Assembly: GCF_014217545.1 (NCBI RefSeq)
Contig: NZ_CP043178.1
Coordinates: 2,480,001-2,544,000 of the forward strand
Reading direction: 5' to 3'
Length of the DNA stretch: 64,000 bases
Source of the DNA: Pseudarthrobacter sp. NBSH8
GTDB lineage: Bacteria > Actinomycetota > Actinomycetes > Actinomycetales > Micrococcaceae
In this document: positions 18,653 to 27,609 of the stretch, one piece after another
Layout of the letters: every line of letters starts with the position of its first letter
How positions within the stretch are numbered: the stretch's first letter is position 1
The notes under the pieces: model-generated
The model's database searches: none
The model's input: the letters and a program-made list of their open reading frames with translations, nothing else
Told to the model about the DNA's origin: nothing
Made by a program: the position numbers and the translations under genes

Positions 18653-19978
18653 CTACTTTGTCGAGGTGATGTCGAAGTCGGCGCCGAGGCCGGACAGCTT
18701 TTCGGTGAAACGCTCGTAGCCGCGGTTGATGATGTCGATCCCGGTCACGCGCGACGTGCCGGAAGCGGCCAGCGCCGCGATCAGGTGGCTGAAGCCGCCG
18801 CGCAGGTCCGGTACGTCGATGTCGGTGCCCTTGAGCTGGGTGGGGCCGGAGATGACGGCGGAGTGGAGGAAGTTGCGCTGGCCGAAGCGGCACGGCACAC
18901 TCCCCAGGCACTCGCGGTGAACCTGGATGCTGGCGCCCATCCGGATAAGCGCATCGGTGAAGCCAAACCTGTTTTCGTAGACGGTTTCATGGACGATTGA
19001 TACGCCTTCGGCCTGGGTCAGCGCCACCACGAGCGGCTGCTGCCAGTCAGTCATAAAGCCGGGGTGCACGTCCGTTTCCAGGACCAAAGGGTTGAGCTTG
19101 CCGCCGCGGTGGTAGAAGCGGATGCCGTCCTCGCCGATGTCCATCCCGCCGCCCACCTTCCGGTAGGTGTTCAGGAACGTCATCATGTCCCGCTGCGAGG
19201 CGCCTTCAACGAAAATGTCACCGCGGGTCACCAGCGCCGCGGAGGCCCACGACGCCGATTCGTTGCGGTCCGAAAGGGCGCGGTGGTTATAGCCGCCCAG
19301 GTCACGGACGCCTTCAATGCGGATGGTCCGGTCGGTCTGGACGCTGATGATGGCGCCCATCTTCTGCAGCACGGCAATGAGGTCGATGATCTCAGGCTCG
19401 GTGGCGGCGCCGGAAAGCTCGGTGATCCCTTCGGCGCGGGTGGCGCTGAGCAGCACCTGTTCCGTGGCGCCGACCGAGGGATACGGCAGATTGATCTTGG
19501 CTCCGTGCAGGCCCTTGGGCGCGGAGATGTGAATGCCGCCTGGGCGCTTCTCCACCACGGCGCCGAACTGGCGGAGCACGTTGAGATGGTAGTCGATGGG
19601 CCGGTCACCGATCTTGCAGCCGCCAAGGTCGGGAATGAAAGCCTCACCGATCGCATGGATCAGGGGTCCGCAGAGCAGGATGGGGATCCGTGAATCACCG
19701 GCGTGGGCATCGATCGCAGTGCTCGGGGCGGTTTTTGCCCCCTTCGGATCCAGGGTGAGGTCGCCGCTGACGGGATCCTTGACCACTGTGACTCCGTGCA
19801 GCTTCAGGAGCGAGGTGACAACCTCGACATCCTTGATCTCCGGAACGTTCCGCAACACCGACGGCTCGTTGCCCAGCAATGCTGCCACCATGGCCTTCGG
19901 AACAAGGTTTTTGGCCCCCCGGACGGTGACGCGGCCTGTAAGCGGGACGCCGCCGCGGATTGTCAGAACACTACTCAT
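18653..19978 (-). CDS. murA: UDP-N-acetylglucosamine 1-carboxyvinyltransferase
   Basis: First committed step of peptidoglycan synthesis: transfer of enolpyruvate from PEP to UDP-GlcNAc. It has 441 residues with the EPT beta-prism repeats. GAKNLVPKAM holds the conserved Lys and Asn. GGCKIGDRPIDYHL aligns with the active-site loop of E. coli MurA, giving Cys121 as the fosfomycin-attacked residue. Upstream 158 bases separate it from leuD, so it probably has its own promoter; plsC, gpsA and ddl follow tightly. Confidence 0.96.
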   Translation of the reverse strand: MSSVLTIRGGVPLTGRVTVRGAKNLVPKAMVAALLGNEPSVLRNVPEIKDVEVVTSLLKLHGVTVVKDPVSGDLTLDPKGAKTAPSTAIDAHAGDSRIPILLCGPLIHAIGEAFIPDLGGCKIGDRPIDYHLNVLRQFGAVVEKRPGGIHISAPKGLHGAKINLPYPSVGATEQVLLSATRAEGITELSGAATEPEIIDLIAVLQKMGAIISVQTDRTIRIEGVRDLGGYNHRALSDRNESASWASAALVTRGDIFVEGASQRDMMTFLNTYRKVGGGMDIGEDGIRFYHRGGKLNPLVLETDVHPGFMTDWQQPLVVALTQAEGVSIVHETVYENRFGFTDALIRMGASIQVHRECLGSVPCRFGQRNFLHSAVISGPTQLKGTDIDVPDLRGGFSHLIAALAASGTSRVTGIDIINRGYERFTEKLSGLGADFDITSTK

Positions 19979-20136
19979 AAACCGGTTTCCTTACGATTAC
20001 TCGCCCCAAAATCCTTGCAAAGGCTCCAGCTAAGCATAGGAGGTTGCGTTACCGAACCGAAATACGGGCGCCGAAAGCCTCCGGCGCGGCTCCGCGTAGG
20101 CGGCTCCGTCCGGGGCGGGAAATTCCGGGCCCAGAC

Positions 20137-20739
20137 TCAGGAAAGGCGGGCCGGAAGGGTTTTGGGCATGAAGGCCAGACGGGTGGCCTCGAAGGCGGTG
20201 ATGTCCTCTTCGTGCTGGAGCGTCAGGCCAATATCGTCCAGGCCCTCCAGGAGGCGCCAGCGTGTGTAATCGTCGATTTCAAAAGGCGCCACGATACTGC
20301 CGCAGCTGACGGTCTTGGACGGCAGGTCAACGGTAACTTCGGTGCCCGGCGCGTTTTCCAGTTCCTTCCAGATCAGCTCTATATCGTCCTGGGCGAGCTC
20401 GGCGGCCAGCAGCCCCTGCTTGCCGGAGTTGCCGCGGAAAATATCGGCGAAACGGGAGGAGAGGACGGTCTTGAAGCCGTAGTCTTTCAGGGCCCAGACG
20501 GCGTGTTCACGAGACGACCCGGTGCCAAAATCCGGGCCCGCCACCAGGACGGAGCCGGCGTTGAACGGTGCCTGGTTCAGGATGAAGGCCGGGTCCTTGC
20601 GCCAGGCGGAGAACAGGGCGTCCTCGAAGCCGGTACGGGTGATCCGCTTGAGGTAGACCGCGGGGATGATCTGGTCCGTGTCAACGTTGCTCTGGCGCAG
20701 CGGGACGCCGATGCCGGTGTGGGTGGTGAACTTTTCCAT
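20137..20739 (-). CDS. leuD: 3-isopropylmalate dehydratase small subunit
   Basis: Swivel-domain subunit of the leucine-pathway isomerase that interconverts 2- and 3-isopropylmalate; 200 residues. Motifs: the N-terminal STDQIIPA-type stretch [32 protein letters not shown], and [24 protein letters not shown] ribosome site lies five bases before the ATG. It begins nine bases after leuC ends, so the two subunits form one transcription unit. Confidence 0.97.
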   Translation of the reverse strand: MEKFTTHTGIGVPLRQSNVDTDQIIPAVYLKRITRTGFEDALFSAWRKDPAFILNQAPFNAGSVLVAGPDFGTGSSREHAVWALKDYGFKTVLSSRFADIFRGNSGKQGLLAAELAQDDIELIWKELENAPGTEVTVDLPSKTVSCGSIVAPFEIDDYTRWRLLEGLDDIGLTLQHEEDITAFEATRLAFMPKTLPARLS

Positions 20740-20748
20740 GGCGGCCTC

Positions 20749-22203
20749 CTAGGCTGCGTTGGTGCGGATGGCGGCGGACTCGGGAGCAGGATCGAGGTCC
20801 GACGGCGAACTCAGGGTGCCACGGATGGCCGTGGCCGCTGCCACCACCGGAGAAACCAGGTGGGTGCGGCCGCCCTTGCCTTGACGGCCTTCGAAGTTGC
20901 GGTTTGAGGTCGAGGCGCAGCGCTCCCCCACCTCCAGCTGGTCCGGGTTCATGCCCAGGCACATTGAGCAGCCGGCGAAGCGCCACTCGGCGCCGAAGTC
21001 CTTAAAGACCTTGTCCAGGCCTTCGGCCTCTGCTTCGAGCCGCACGCGCGCCGAACCGGGTACCACCAGCATCCGGATGTTGGGGTCCTTCTGGCGGCCA
21101 CGGATGATGTCCGCGGCGGCGCGGAGGTCCTCCATGCGTGAGTTGGTGCAGGAGCCCAGGAAGACCGTGTCCACGCGGATGTCCTTCATGGGTGTACCGG
21201 CGGTCAGTCCCATGTACTGCAGGGCGCGTTCGGCGGCAGCCTTGGCGTTTTCGTCGCCGAAGTCCTCCGGGGACGGCACCTTGGAGGACAGCGAAACGCC
21301 CTGGCCCGGGTTCGTGCCCCAGGTGACAAACGGCTCCAGCGTGTCGGCATCCAGGTCCACCTCGACATCGAACGTCGCGTCGTCGTCGGTCCTCAGCGTG
21401 TTCCAGTACGCGACGGCGGCATCCCAGTCCGCACCCTGTGGCGCATGCGGGCGGCCATCCATGTAGTCGTACGTGATCTGGTCCGGGGCCACCAGGCCGG
21501 CGCGGGCACCGGCTTCGATGGACATGTTGCAGATGGTCATCCGGGCATCCATGGACAACGCGCGGATGGCGGAACCGCGGTATTCCAGGACGTAGCCCTG
21601 GCCTCCGCCGGTACCGATCTTGGCAATCACGGCCAGGATGATGTCCTTGGCGGTGACGCCCGGGCGCAGGGTGCCTTCAACGTTGATGGCCATGGTCTTG
21701 AACGGCTTCAGGGACAGCGTCTGGGTGGCCATAACGTGCTCCACCTCGGACGTGCCGATGCCCATCGCCAGGGCACCGAACGCCCCATGGGTGGACGTGT
21801 GGGAGTCGCCGCAGACAACGGTCATGCCAGGCTGGGTGAGGCCCAGCTGCGGGCCAACAACGTGCACGATGCCCTGTTCCGCGTCGCCGAGCGAGTGCAG
21901 GCGGACGCCGAACTCCGCGCAGTTGTTGCGCAGCGTCTGAATCTGCGTGCGGCTGGTGAGATCGGCGATGGGTTTGTGGATGTCCAGCGTGGGAGTGTTG
22001 TGGTCCTCCGTGGCGATGGTGAGGTCCGGGCGGCGCAGCTTGCGGCCGGCCAGGCGCAGGCCCTCGAATGCCTGTGGAGACGTCACCTCATGGACAAGGT
22101 GAAGGTCAATGAAGAGGAGGTCCGGCTGGGCGTTTACTCCTTCGCCGTCGCCTTTGCGCACCACATGTGCGTCCCAGACTTTCTCGGCCAGTGTCTTTGC
22201 CAC
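20749..22203 (-). CDS. leuC: 3-isopropylmalate dehydratase large subunit
   Basis: Aconitase-family 4Fe-4S subunit, 484 residues. Cluster Cys residues lie in [14 protein letters not shown] and [25 protein letters not shown] and [14 protein letters not shown] are further family blocks. An ATG occurs two codons earlier at 22209, but the GGGAG ribosome site abuts it directly. The GTG at 22201-22203 ([15 protein letters not shown]) is six bases from that site and is preferred. Divergent from the IclR regulator across about 110 bases that hold a palindromic operator. Confidence 0.96.
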   Translation of the reverse strand: MAKTLAEKVWDAHVVRKGDGEGVNAQPDLLFIDLHLVHEVTSPQAFEGLRLAGRKLRRPDLTIATEDHNTPTLDIHKPIADLTSRTQIQTLRNNCAEFGVRLHSLGDAEQGIVHVVGPQLGLTQPGMTVVCGDSHTSTHGAFGALAMGIGTSEVEHVMATQTLSLKPFKTMAINVEGTLRPGVTAKDIILAVIAKIGTGGGQGYVLEYRGSAIRALSMDARMTICNMSIEAGARAGLVAPDQITYDYMDGRPHAPQGADWDAAVAYWNTLRTDDDATFDVEVDLDADTLEPFVTWGTNPGQGVSLSSKVPSPEDFGDENAKAAAERALQYMGLTAGTPMKDIRVDTVFLGSCTNSRMEDLRAAADIIRGRQKDPNIRMLVVPGSARVRLEAEAEGLDKVFKDFGAEWRFAGCSMCLGMNPDQLEVGERCASTSNRNFEGRQGKGGRTHLVSPVVAAATAIRGTLSSPSDLDPAPESAAIRTNAA

Positions 22204-22286
22204 GGCCATCTCCCTTCACTGCTGTTTGGCTGTTTGGTTCCACTGAACCAGCAGGGCTGCAATATGTGCCAGCCCAAAGATTTGCA

Positions 22287-22301
22287 TCTCAGATAATGAG
22301 A
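22287..22301. promoter_or_regulatory. Inverted-repeat operator between leuC and the IclR gene
   Basis: TCTCA-GATAA-TGAGA, perfect five-base arms, followed by CGG. The centre contains GATAAT (22292-22297), which could be the -10 box of the regulator gene, so binding there would repress iclR. It lies about 84 bases upstream of leuC. The same repeat is upstream of leuB and ilvD. Binding by the IclR protein is inferred. Confidence 0.7.
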
Positions 22302-22316
22302 CGGCAATATCATTAC

Positions 22317-23036
22317 ATGGACAATTCTAGTGGAGTCGGTGTCATTGATAAAGCGGCACATGTGCTTGATGCATTGGAGGCCGGACCGACCACGCTGGCA
22401 CAGCTGGTGGCCGCCACAGGCCTGGCACGGCCCACTGTGCACAGGCTTGCCCTGGCCCTGATCCATCACCGGCTGGTGAGCCGCGATATCCAGGGCAGGT
22501 TTGTCCTCGGCAGCCGCCTGGTGGAGCTCGCCTCCGCCGCCGGCGAGGACCGCCTCATCGCTTCCGCAGGCCCGGTCCTGATGCAGCTGCGCGACGCCAC
22601 CGGCGAAAGCTCCCAGATCTTCCGCCGCCAGGGCGAATGGCGTATTTGCGTGGCCTCCGCAGAACGGCCCATCGGCCTGCGTGACACCATCCCCGTGGGC
22701 ACCAAACTTTCCATGAAGGCCGGCTCCGCCGCCCAGGTGCTGCTCGCCTGGGAAGACCACGACCGGCTCCTTGAGGGGCTGCAGGCCGCCCGTTTCACGC
22801 CCACCGTGCTGGCAGGCGTACGACGGCGGGGCTGGGGCCAGAGCCTCGGCGAACGCGAGCCCGGGGTCGCCTCAGTCTCGGCCCCCGTCCGGGGACCGTC
22901 CGGACGCGTCATCGCCGCCGTCTCGATCTCCGGCCCCATCGAGCGGCTCACCCGCCAGCCGGGCCGCCTCCACGCCGAGGTGGTCTGCAACGCCGCGCGC
23001 CTCCTCACCGAGGCCCTGCGCAAGAGCACCGACTGA
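22317..23036 (+). CDS. IclR-family regulator of leucine synthesis (LtbR/NdgR-like)
   Basis: About 239 residues. The N-terminal winged helix-turn-helix covers VIDKAAHVLDALEAGPTTLAQLVAATGLARPTVHRLALAL (in pieces of the family pattern). The C-terminal IclR effector domain includes the block GDTIPVGTKL-like RDTIPVGTKLSMKAGSAAQ and the region ending ISGPIERL. Its position divergent from leuCD matches LtbR of Corynebacterium glutamicum and NdgR of Streptomyces, known regulators of leucine genes. The frame is open upstream into leuC, but ATG 22317 starts the conserved part. Likely autoregulated through the operator 15 bases upstream of its start. Confidence 0.92.
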   Translation: MDNSSGVGVIDKAAHVLDALEAGPTTLAQLVAATGLARPTVHRLALALIHHRLVSRDIQGRFVLGSRLVELASAAGEDRLIASAGPVLMQLRDATGESSQIFRRQGEWRICVASAERPIGLRDTIPVGTKLSMKAGSAAQVLLAWEDHDRLLEGLQAARFTPTVLAGVRRRGWGQSLGEREPGVASVSAPVRGPSGRVIAAVSISGPIERLTRQPGRLHAEVVCNAARLLTEALRKSTD

Positions 23037-23083
23037 AGTCCCGCCTCCGTCCAGGCGTGGCCACCCACAGCTAGGCTGTCGGC

Positions 23084-23623
23084 ATGAACAGCTACGCAGT
23101 CTTCCTCCGCGGTATAAACGTCGGCGGGATCAACATCAAGATGGCTGACCTCAAGAACGCCCTCGCATCGCAGGGGTTCGCGGAAGTCAAGACCCTGCTG
23201 GCCAGCGGCAACGTGGTGCTTGCCAGCGACGAGGATCCTGCCGCCGTCAAACGGACATTTGAGAAGTGCCTGCGTGACACGTTCGACTACGACGCCTGGG
23301 TGGTGGTTTTGACCGCCCAGCGGCTCTCCGGGCTCGTGGCGGCCTGCCCTTACCCCGCTGACGACAAGGCAACGCACACCTACATCACACTGGCCTCAGA
23401 CACCGCCATGCTCGATGAGCTGGACGCGGCCGGCACAGCCCTTGACGGGAATGAACAGAAACGCCTCGGCCCGGAGGCGCTGGCCTGGCTGGCCCCGGCT
23501 GGCCGGACCCTGGACAGCCCGTTCAGCAAGATCTCGTCCAAGGCGAAATTCAAGGCAACCACAACCACCCGGAACCTGCGGACGCTGATCAAGGTCAGTG
23601 ACGCCGCAAGCGCCCTGGCGTAG
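23084..23623 (+). CDS. DUF1697-family protein
   Basis: A 179-residue cytosolic protein with the family start MNSYAVFLRGINVGG, then MADLKNALASQGF and LASGNVVLAS, which define DUF1697. The C-terminal AKFKATTTTRNLRTLIK matches the family's Thr-Arg-Asn-Trp-like ending. Function unknown. It lies 47 bases after the IclR gene, with its stop only five bases from the convergent GTPase gene stop. Nothing suggests a link to leucine metabolism. Confidence 0.92.
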   Translation: MNSYAVFLRGINVGGINIKMADLKNALASQGFAEVKTLLASGNVVLASDEDPAAVKRTFEKCLRDTFDYDAWVVVLTAQRLSGLVAACPYPADDKATHTYITLASDTAMLDELDAAGTALDGNEQKRLGPEALAWLAPAGRTLDSPFSKISSKAKFKATTTTRNLRTLIKVSDAASALA

Positions 23624-23628
23624 AGGCC

Positions 23629-25245
23629 TTAGTTTCCGGCCGCAGCCTTCAGCGCCGCGTTGAAGGACGCGAGCCTGCTGACCTCAACTTCCACCGGCTC
23701 CACCACGAAGTCCCGGGCAACCTCGCCTACCGCTGCCCTCAGTCGCTTCCTGGCCCTGGCTGCACGCGCCCTCGCGGCTCCCGACCCAATGAACTTTCCG
23801 GTCAACGCCAGGAAAATCCCCAGCGCCACGCCGCCGGCAATCATCAACGTCGGCACCGGCCAGCCTTCCACCTTCGGAACCTCGGGGACGGGCAGTTGGA
23901 GATAGCCGAGCCCTCCCAGCACGCCAAGCCAGCCCAGGCCGCCCAGAACGGTCAGCAGCGCGAGCCACTGGGCCACGTTGAACACTCCCCACCACCAGGA
24001 CTTCCGGGACGCCAGCACGTCTGTTCCCGCGATGGCCTGGTCCAAGGCATCCGGTAACGCCTCCCGCCCTTCCCGGGCAGCACCCCGGATTGCTGCACGC
24101 CACGGTCCGGGTGCTCCCGCACTCGCCGCGTCCGCAAACTCACGGACAGCAGCATCCGTCCGGGCTCGTTCCGGAGCCCCCGCTGCCGGGAGCGACGTCC
24201 GGTTAAGTTGGGACGGAGAAGAACTTCTCAGATTGAGCCGGCGGAGCGGATCGGGCCGGAACCGCACCAGCCACCGCGTAACCGGCCACCCCGTGCGGCG
24301 CGTCGACTCGATCCGGTAGGACCGCGCAACTGCATCCACCACCACGGGCACGTTGGCGGCCGTTGCCAGCTCATCGGTGAGGCGGGATTTCGACGCCGGC
24401 CTGACACCGGCGGCTTCCCCAGCACCGGCGGCTTCACGGAGCTGCCCGGAGGCCCGCGAAACGTCCGCGGCCAGCCGCTGCGAAAGTGCCTGGCGCTGCA
24501 CCACAACACCGCGGATGGCGCCCCTGACTTTGTCCACGCCGGTGCCCTTCAGGGCGGATGCGCCCAGCACCTGAACCTTGCCCAGCCCGTCGCGGGTAAG
24601 GATCCCTTTTAACGACTCCAGCACAGGCTGCACGTCCCGTTCGGGCAAGCGGTCCACCTGATTAAGGACCACCAGGGTTACAGCTCCATGCGCGGCCAGG
24701 GGCGTGAGGAAATCATTGTGGACCGCCGCGTCGGCGTACTTTTGCGGATCCAGAACCCAGACCAGGACATCAACCAGTCCAACCATGCGCTCCACGATCG
24801 CGCGGTTCGCGGCCCTGGTGGAATCGAAGTCAGGCAGATCCAGCAGAATCAGTCCCGTGCCCTCGTCCGCGAAGCCGGCCACGGGCTCGGCATGGTAGCG
24901 GTTGCGCACCTCAAGCCAGTCCAGCAGCGGCTCGCTGCCGTCCGCGCCCCAGACACCTGCCAACGGTTCCGACGTTGTGGGCCGGCGGGCGGCCGCCGTC
25001 GCGATTTCAGCGCCGCTGACCGCGTTGAAGAGTGACGACTTGCCGCTGCCGGTGGCACCAAAGAACCCAACAACGGTGTGATCAGCCGAAAGTGACCGCC
25101 GGGAACTAGCGCGTTCGAGGAGCCGGAACACCTCCTCAAGTGCGGCATCCGGCAGGACGCCTTCGGCGAGTTCGCGGGCATCGTTGAGGGCTTGGAGCCT
25201 GCGGTCCAGCTGCGACGCTTCACGGGCGACGCTGTGGCGGCTCAT
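23629..25245 (-). CDS. Dynamin-like membrane GTPase, second gene of pair
   Basis: 538-residue P-loop GTPase. G1 is GATGSGKSS (residues 63-71), G3 is LLDLPDFDST, G4 is LNQVDRLP, which fits NKxD, and GASALKG could be G5. An alpha-helical Arg/Ala-rich stalk follows. Near the C-terminus are two membrane segments (WLALLTVLGGLGWLGVLGGL and LMIAGGVALGIFLALTG), then a basic helix. This layout, a G domain plus stalk plus membrane anchor, resembles bacterial dynamin-like proteins such as the DynA/DynB pair of Streptomyces; that link is inference. The start overlaps the partner's stop as ATGA, so a longer 5' frame was rejected. Confidence 0.85.
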   Translation of the reverse strand: MSRHSVAREASQLDRRLQALNDARELAEGVLPDAALEEVFRLLERASSRRSLSADHTVVGFFGATGSGKSSLFNAVSGAEIATAAARRPTTSEPLAGVWGADGSEPLLDWLEVRNRYHAEPVAGFADEGTGLILLDLPDFDSTRAANRAIVERMVGLVDVLVWVLDPQKYADAAVHNDFLTPLAAHGAVTLVVLNQVDRLPERDVQPVLESLKGILTRDGLGKVQVLGASALKGTGVDKVRGAIRGVVVQRQALSQRLAADVSRASGQLREAAGAGEAAGVRPASKSRLTDELATAANVPVVVDAVARSYRIESTRRTGWPVTRWLVRFRPDPLRRLNLRSSSPSQLNRTSLPAAGAPERARTDAAVREFADAASAGAPGPWRAAIRGAAREGREALPDALDQAIAGTDVLASRKSWWWGVFNVAQWLALLTVLGGLGWLGVLGGLGYLQLPVPEVPKVEGWPVPTLMIAGGVALGIFLALTGKFIGSGAARARAARARKRLRAAVGEVARDFVVEPVEVEVSRLASFNAALKAAAGN

Positions 25246-27056
25246 GCCTGGTCCGCCAACCGGGCCAGGGCAGCGGCATGATCCGTCAGGATCCGGCCCG
25301 TGTCCGCGCCGCCCTCCGGCAGGCGTTGGAGGAACTTCTGCTGCTCTGCCTGCAGCAGCCGCTGGCAACGGGCGTGGAGGTCATCCCGCGCCGTCTGCGC
25401 GAGCCGGCGGACAGCGTCTTCACCGAATACTGCCTCCAGAAGTCGTTGGCCGACGACGGCGGTACCGCCCGCCACACCGATCTCCAGCCCGGTGAGGCCG
25501 GCGGTCATGGAAAATACCACGATCATCAGGGCGGCACCCAGCCCGTTGATCCCGAAGGAAAGCCATCTCGCCTGCGTCCGCTTGCCTTGCCCTTCCGTGC
25601 GGATCAGTTCCATTAAGCCCGCCTGCCAGGCCCGGATCTCCGCTGCGGCCACCTCGGCGAAACCTGGGCTGGTGCCGGACAGATCGTCCGTCCCCAGAAG
25701 CTCGCGGCCGGCCGGGTCCGAGCGCCAGCGCTGGTCAGTTTCCTCGCCGGCGTTGGCGGCCTCGTCGAGGATGACCGCCTGCAACCCCGTTTCGATGGCG
25801 GCCTCAACCCGGACGGCAGGCGTCGGCTCCCCCCGGAAGAAGGCCCCCACCCGGTCCCGCAGCCGTCCGATGTTCTGTTCCAGCGCCCGGAAGAATTCCC
25901 CGGTTCCAACGAAATCCTGCCAGCGCGCCAGTACTTCCCCGCGGAGGAGGGCGCCGTCCTTTGTTGCGTCCAGGATCCGGGTTCCGGCGCTGCGATAGGC
26001 AGCTTCAGCGTCTGCGCGGAGCGTGGCCGCGGCCCGCTCCTGTCCGTGGACCGCGTGCGCCACCGTGCCGACCCGCCCGGCCAACACCTTCACCGTTCCG
26101 TTGAGCGTACGGCGGGCAATGTCGGACCGCCCGGCGGCGTCGGCTGCAAGGTCCTGCAGCCAGCGCCGTAGCGGCTCCACCGCGTTCGTTGGCAGCATGC
26201 CGAGATGGTCCAGGTCCGTCTCCGGCACAATGAACAGTCCGGCATCGCCGAGCCCTTCTTTTTGCAGCAACGCACGGAGATCGGCGCTGACTTCGGCTTC
26301 CGCCTCCGCCGGCACCCGGTCCAGGACCACGGCCACCATAATGTCCCGTGAGGACGCGTCCAGGAGCAGCTTCCACGGGACCGCGTCCGCGTAGCGGTTG
26401 GCGGTGGTCACAAAAACCCAGAGGTCGGCGGCAGCCAGTAACTGTCCGGCCAGCCTGCGGTTGTCGTCGGAAATGGAGTCGACGTCGGGAGCATCAAGCA
26501 GCGCGATCCCCTGCGGAACAGCCCGGTCCGATACCAGTACCAGGGAGGAAATGGCCTCTGCATCGGGTGTTGCGCCGGCCCGGCTGGCCGGGACGGGGTC
26601 CGTGGAGACGGTGCCCCGGATCCGGTTGAGGGTGGGCAGCACGCGGTGGCCCTCGAACCAGCCAGCATCGGCCGGGTGGTGCAGCAGAATGGGCTGCCGG
26701 GTGGTGGGCCTAATGGCGCCGGATCGGGTGACCGGGTGTCCCACCAGCGCGTTCACCAGCGTTGACTTGCCGGCACCGGTGGAACCTCCAACGACGGCAA
26801 GCAGCGGTGCGTCCAGGCTGCGGTATCGCGGCAGGATGTAGTCATCCAGCTGGGCAACGGCGTTCCAAGTGTCCTGGCGTGCCTGTTCGACGTCGCCAAG
26901 GGCAAGCGGCAACAGCACCGCGGAAAGATCCTGACGCACCGCCTCGAGTAATGCTACGGCCGGATCAGGTGTCGGGTTGGGCGGGCCAGCCTGCGTTTTC
27001 GGTGCGCGCATAGGCTGCGGAGGCTGCGTGGGACGAAGCCCGTCTGAGGAAGTCAC
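25242..27056 (-). CDS. Dynamin-like membrane GTPase, first gene of pair
   Basis: About 604 residues. A Pro-rich N-terminus precedes the G domain: G1 GGSTGAGKSTLVNAL near residues 90-104, RPTTRQPILL (switch I Thr), G3 LLDAPDVDSISDD. At the G4 position VAVVLDRVP is found instead of NKxD, so guanine specificity may be altered. A long helical region follows, then a hydrophobic stretch (GLGAALMIVVFSMTAGLTG) and a C-terminal helix. Start uncertain: GTG 27054-27056 chosen, ATG 27009-27011 possible, and neither has a clear ribosome site. Overlap with the second GTPase by four bases implies stoichiometric expression. Confidence 0.83.
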   Translation of the reverse strand: MTSSDGLRPTQPPQPMRAPKTQAGPPNPTPDPAVALLEAVRQDLSAVLLPLALGDVEQARQDTWNAVAQLDDYILPRYRSLDAPLLAVVGGSTGAGKSTLVNALVGHPVTRSGAIRPTTRQPILLHHPADAGWFEGHRVLPTLNRIRGTVSTDPVPASRAGATPDAEAISSLVLVSDRAVPQGIALLDAPDVDSISDDNRRLAGQLLAAADLWVFVTTANRYADAVPWKLLLDASSRDIMVAVVLDRVPAEAEAEVSADLRALLQKEGLGDAGLFIVPETDLDHLGMLPTNAVEPLRRWLQDLAADAAGRSDIARRTLNGTVKVLAGRVGTVAHAVHGQERAAATLRADAEAAYRSAGTRILDATKDGALLRGEVLARWQDFVGTGEFFRALEQNIGRLRDRVGAFFRGEPTPAVRVEAAIETGLQAVILDEAANAGEETDQRWRSDPAGRELLGTDDLSGTSPGFAEVAAAEIRAWQAGLMELIRTEGQGKRTQARWLSFGINGLGAALMIVVFSMTAGLTGLEIGVAGGTAVVGQRLLEAVFGEDAVRRLAQTARDDLHARCQRLLQAEQQKFLQRLPEGGADTGRILTDHAAALARLADQA

Positions 27057-27137
27057 AGCATCATCATGCCAGTTGGGACAGCATTTCGACCGGGTCCCGG
27101 TTTTTGTCCTGTTACCGGCATCGCCCGGTTCCACAAC

Positions 27138-27171
27138 GAAAAACGGCCCCGGGCTGATGCCCGGGACCGTT
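27138..27171 (-). terminator. Intrinsic terminator after tRNA-Glu
   Basis: Thirteen-base arms (27138-27150 region and 27159-27171) with one wobble pair and a four-base loop, followed on the minus strand by TTTCG. It lies just past the CCA end of tRNA-Glu and separates it from the GTPase genes. Exact arm limits: 27142-27154 and 27159-27171. Confidence 0.75.
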
Positions 27172-27177
27172 CCTTGG

Positions 27178-27250
27178 TGACCCCAGCGGGATTCGAACCC
27201 GCGTTACCGCCGTGAGAGGGCAGCGTACTAGGCCGCTATACGATGGGGCC
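27178..27250 (-). tRNA. tRNA-Glu (CTC anticodon)
   Basis: Full cloverleaf on the minus strand: acceptor GGCCCCA pairs with TGGGGTC (one G-T), the T arm holds GGTTCGAATCC, and the anticodon loop reads CCCTCTCAC with CTC. The CCA end is encoded in the DNA (27175-27177). 73 bases. tRNA-Gln lies upstream on the same strand; the same pair is near gltX in mycobacteria by memory. Confidence 0.96.
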
Positions 27251-27394
27251 GCGTACTTCCAGGAAGTTTTCACTTCCAACCGGCGCTTGGCCGGTCTTGC
27301 TAAGTGAGTATTTCATACACTCAGCGCCTGTTTCAAATCGGCGAACTGATCAGAAACCACTGATTTGCCGCGGTTAGCCTGCGACCAAACAGAG

Positions 27395-27466
27395 CTGGGA
27401 TACCAGGACTCGAACCTAGAATGACGGTACCAGAAACCGTAGTGTTGCCAATTACACCATATCCCA
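27395..27466 (-). tRNA. tRNA-Gln (CTG anticodon)
   Basis: Minus strand. Acceptor TGGGATA pairs with TATCCCA, discriminator G, T arm GGTTCGAGTCC, anticodon loop TTTCTGGT with CTG. CCA is not encoded. The spacer to tRNA-Glu (27251-27394) has only a weak six-base inverted repeat (27279-27295) and no gene. Confidence 0.96.
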
Positions 27467-27609
27467 ATGATACTTTCAGGCCGGAGTTTCGTGCTTCAAG
27501 CCGCGCTCCGTGCGCCTCAGCACGAGAAATTACTTTACCCGAGACTTTGGGCTGGCACAAATCGGCACTGACGGCTTGGGTGCCGAAACCCTTGCCAGAT
27601 CCCCCCGGA

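Noticed and set aside
27421..27609. 5' extension of the repeat-protein remnant
   Set aside because: The open frame begins inside tRNA-Gln and the extra residues do not resemble a signal or domain.
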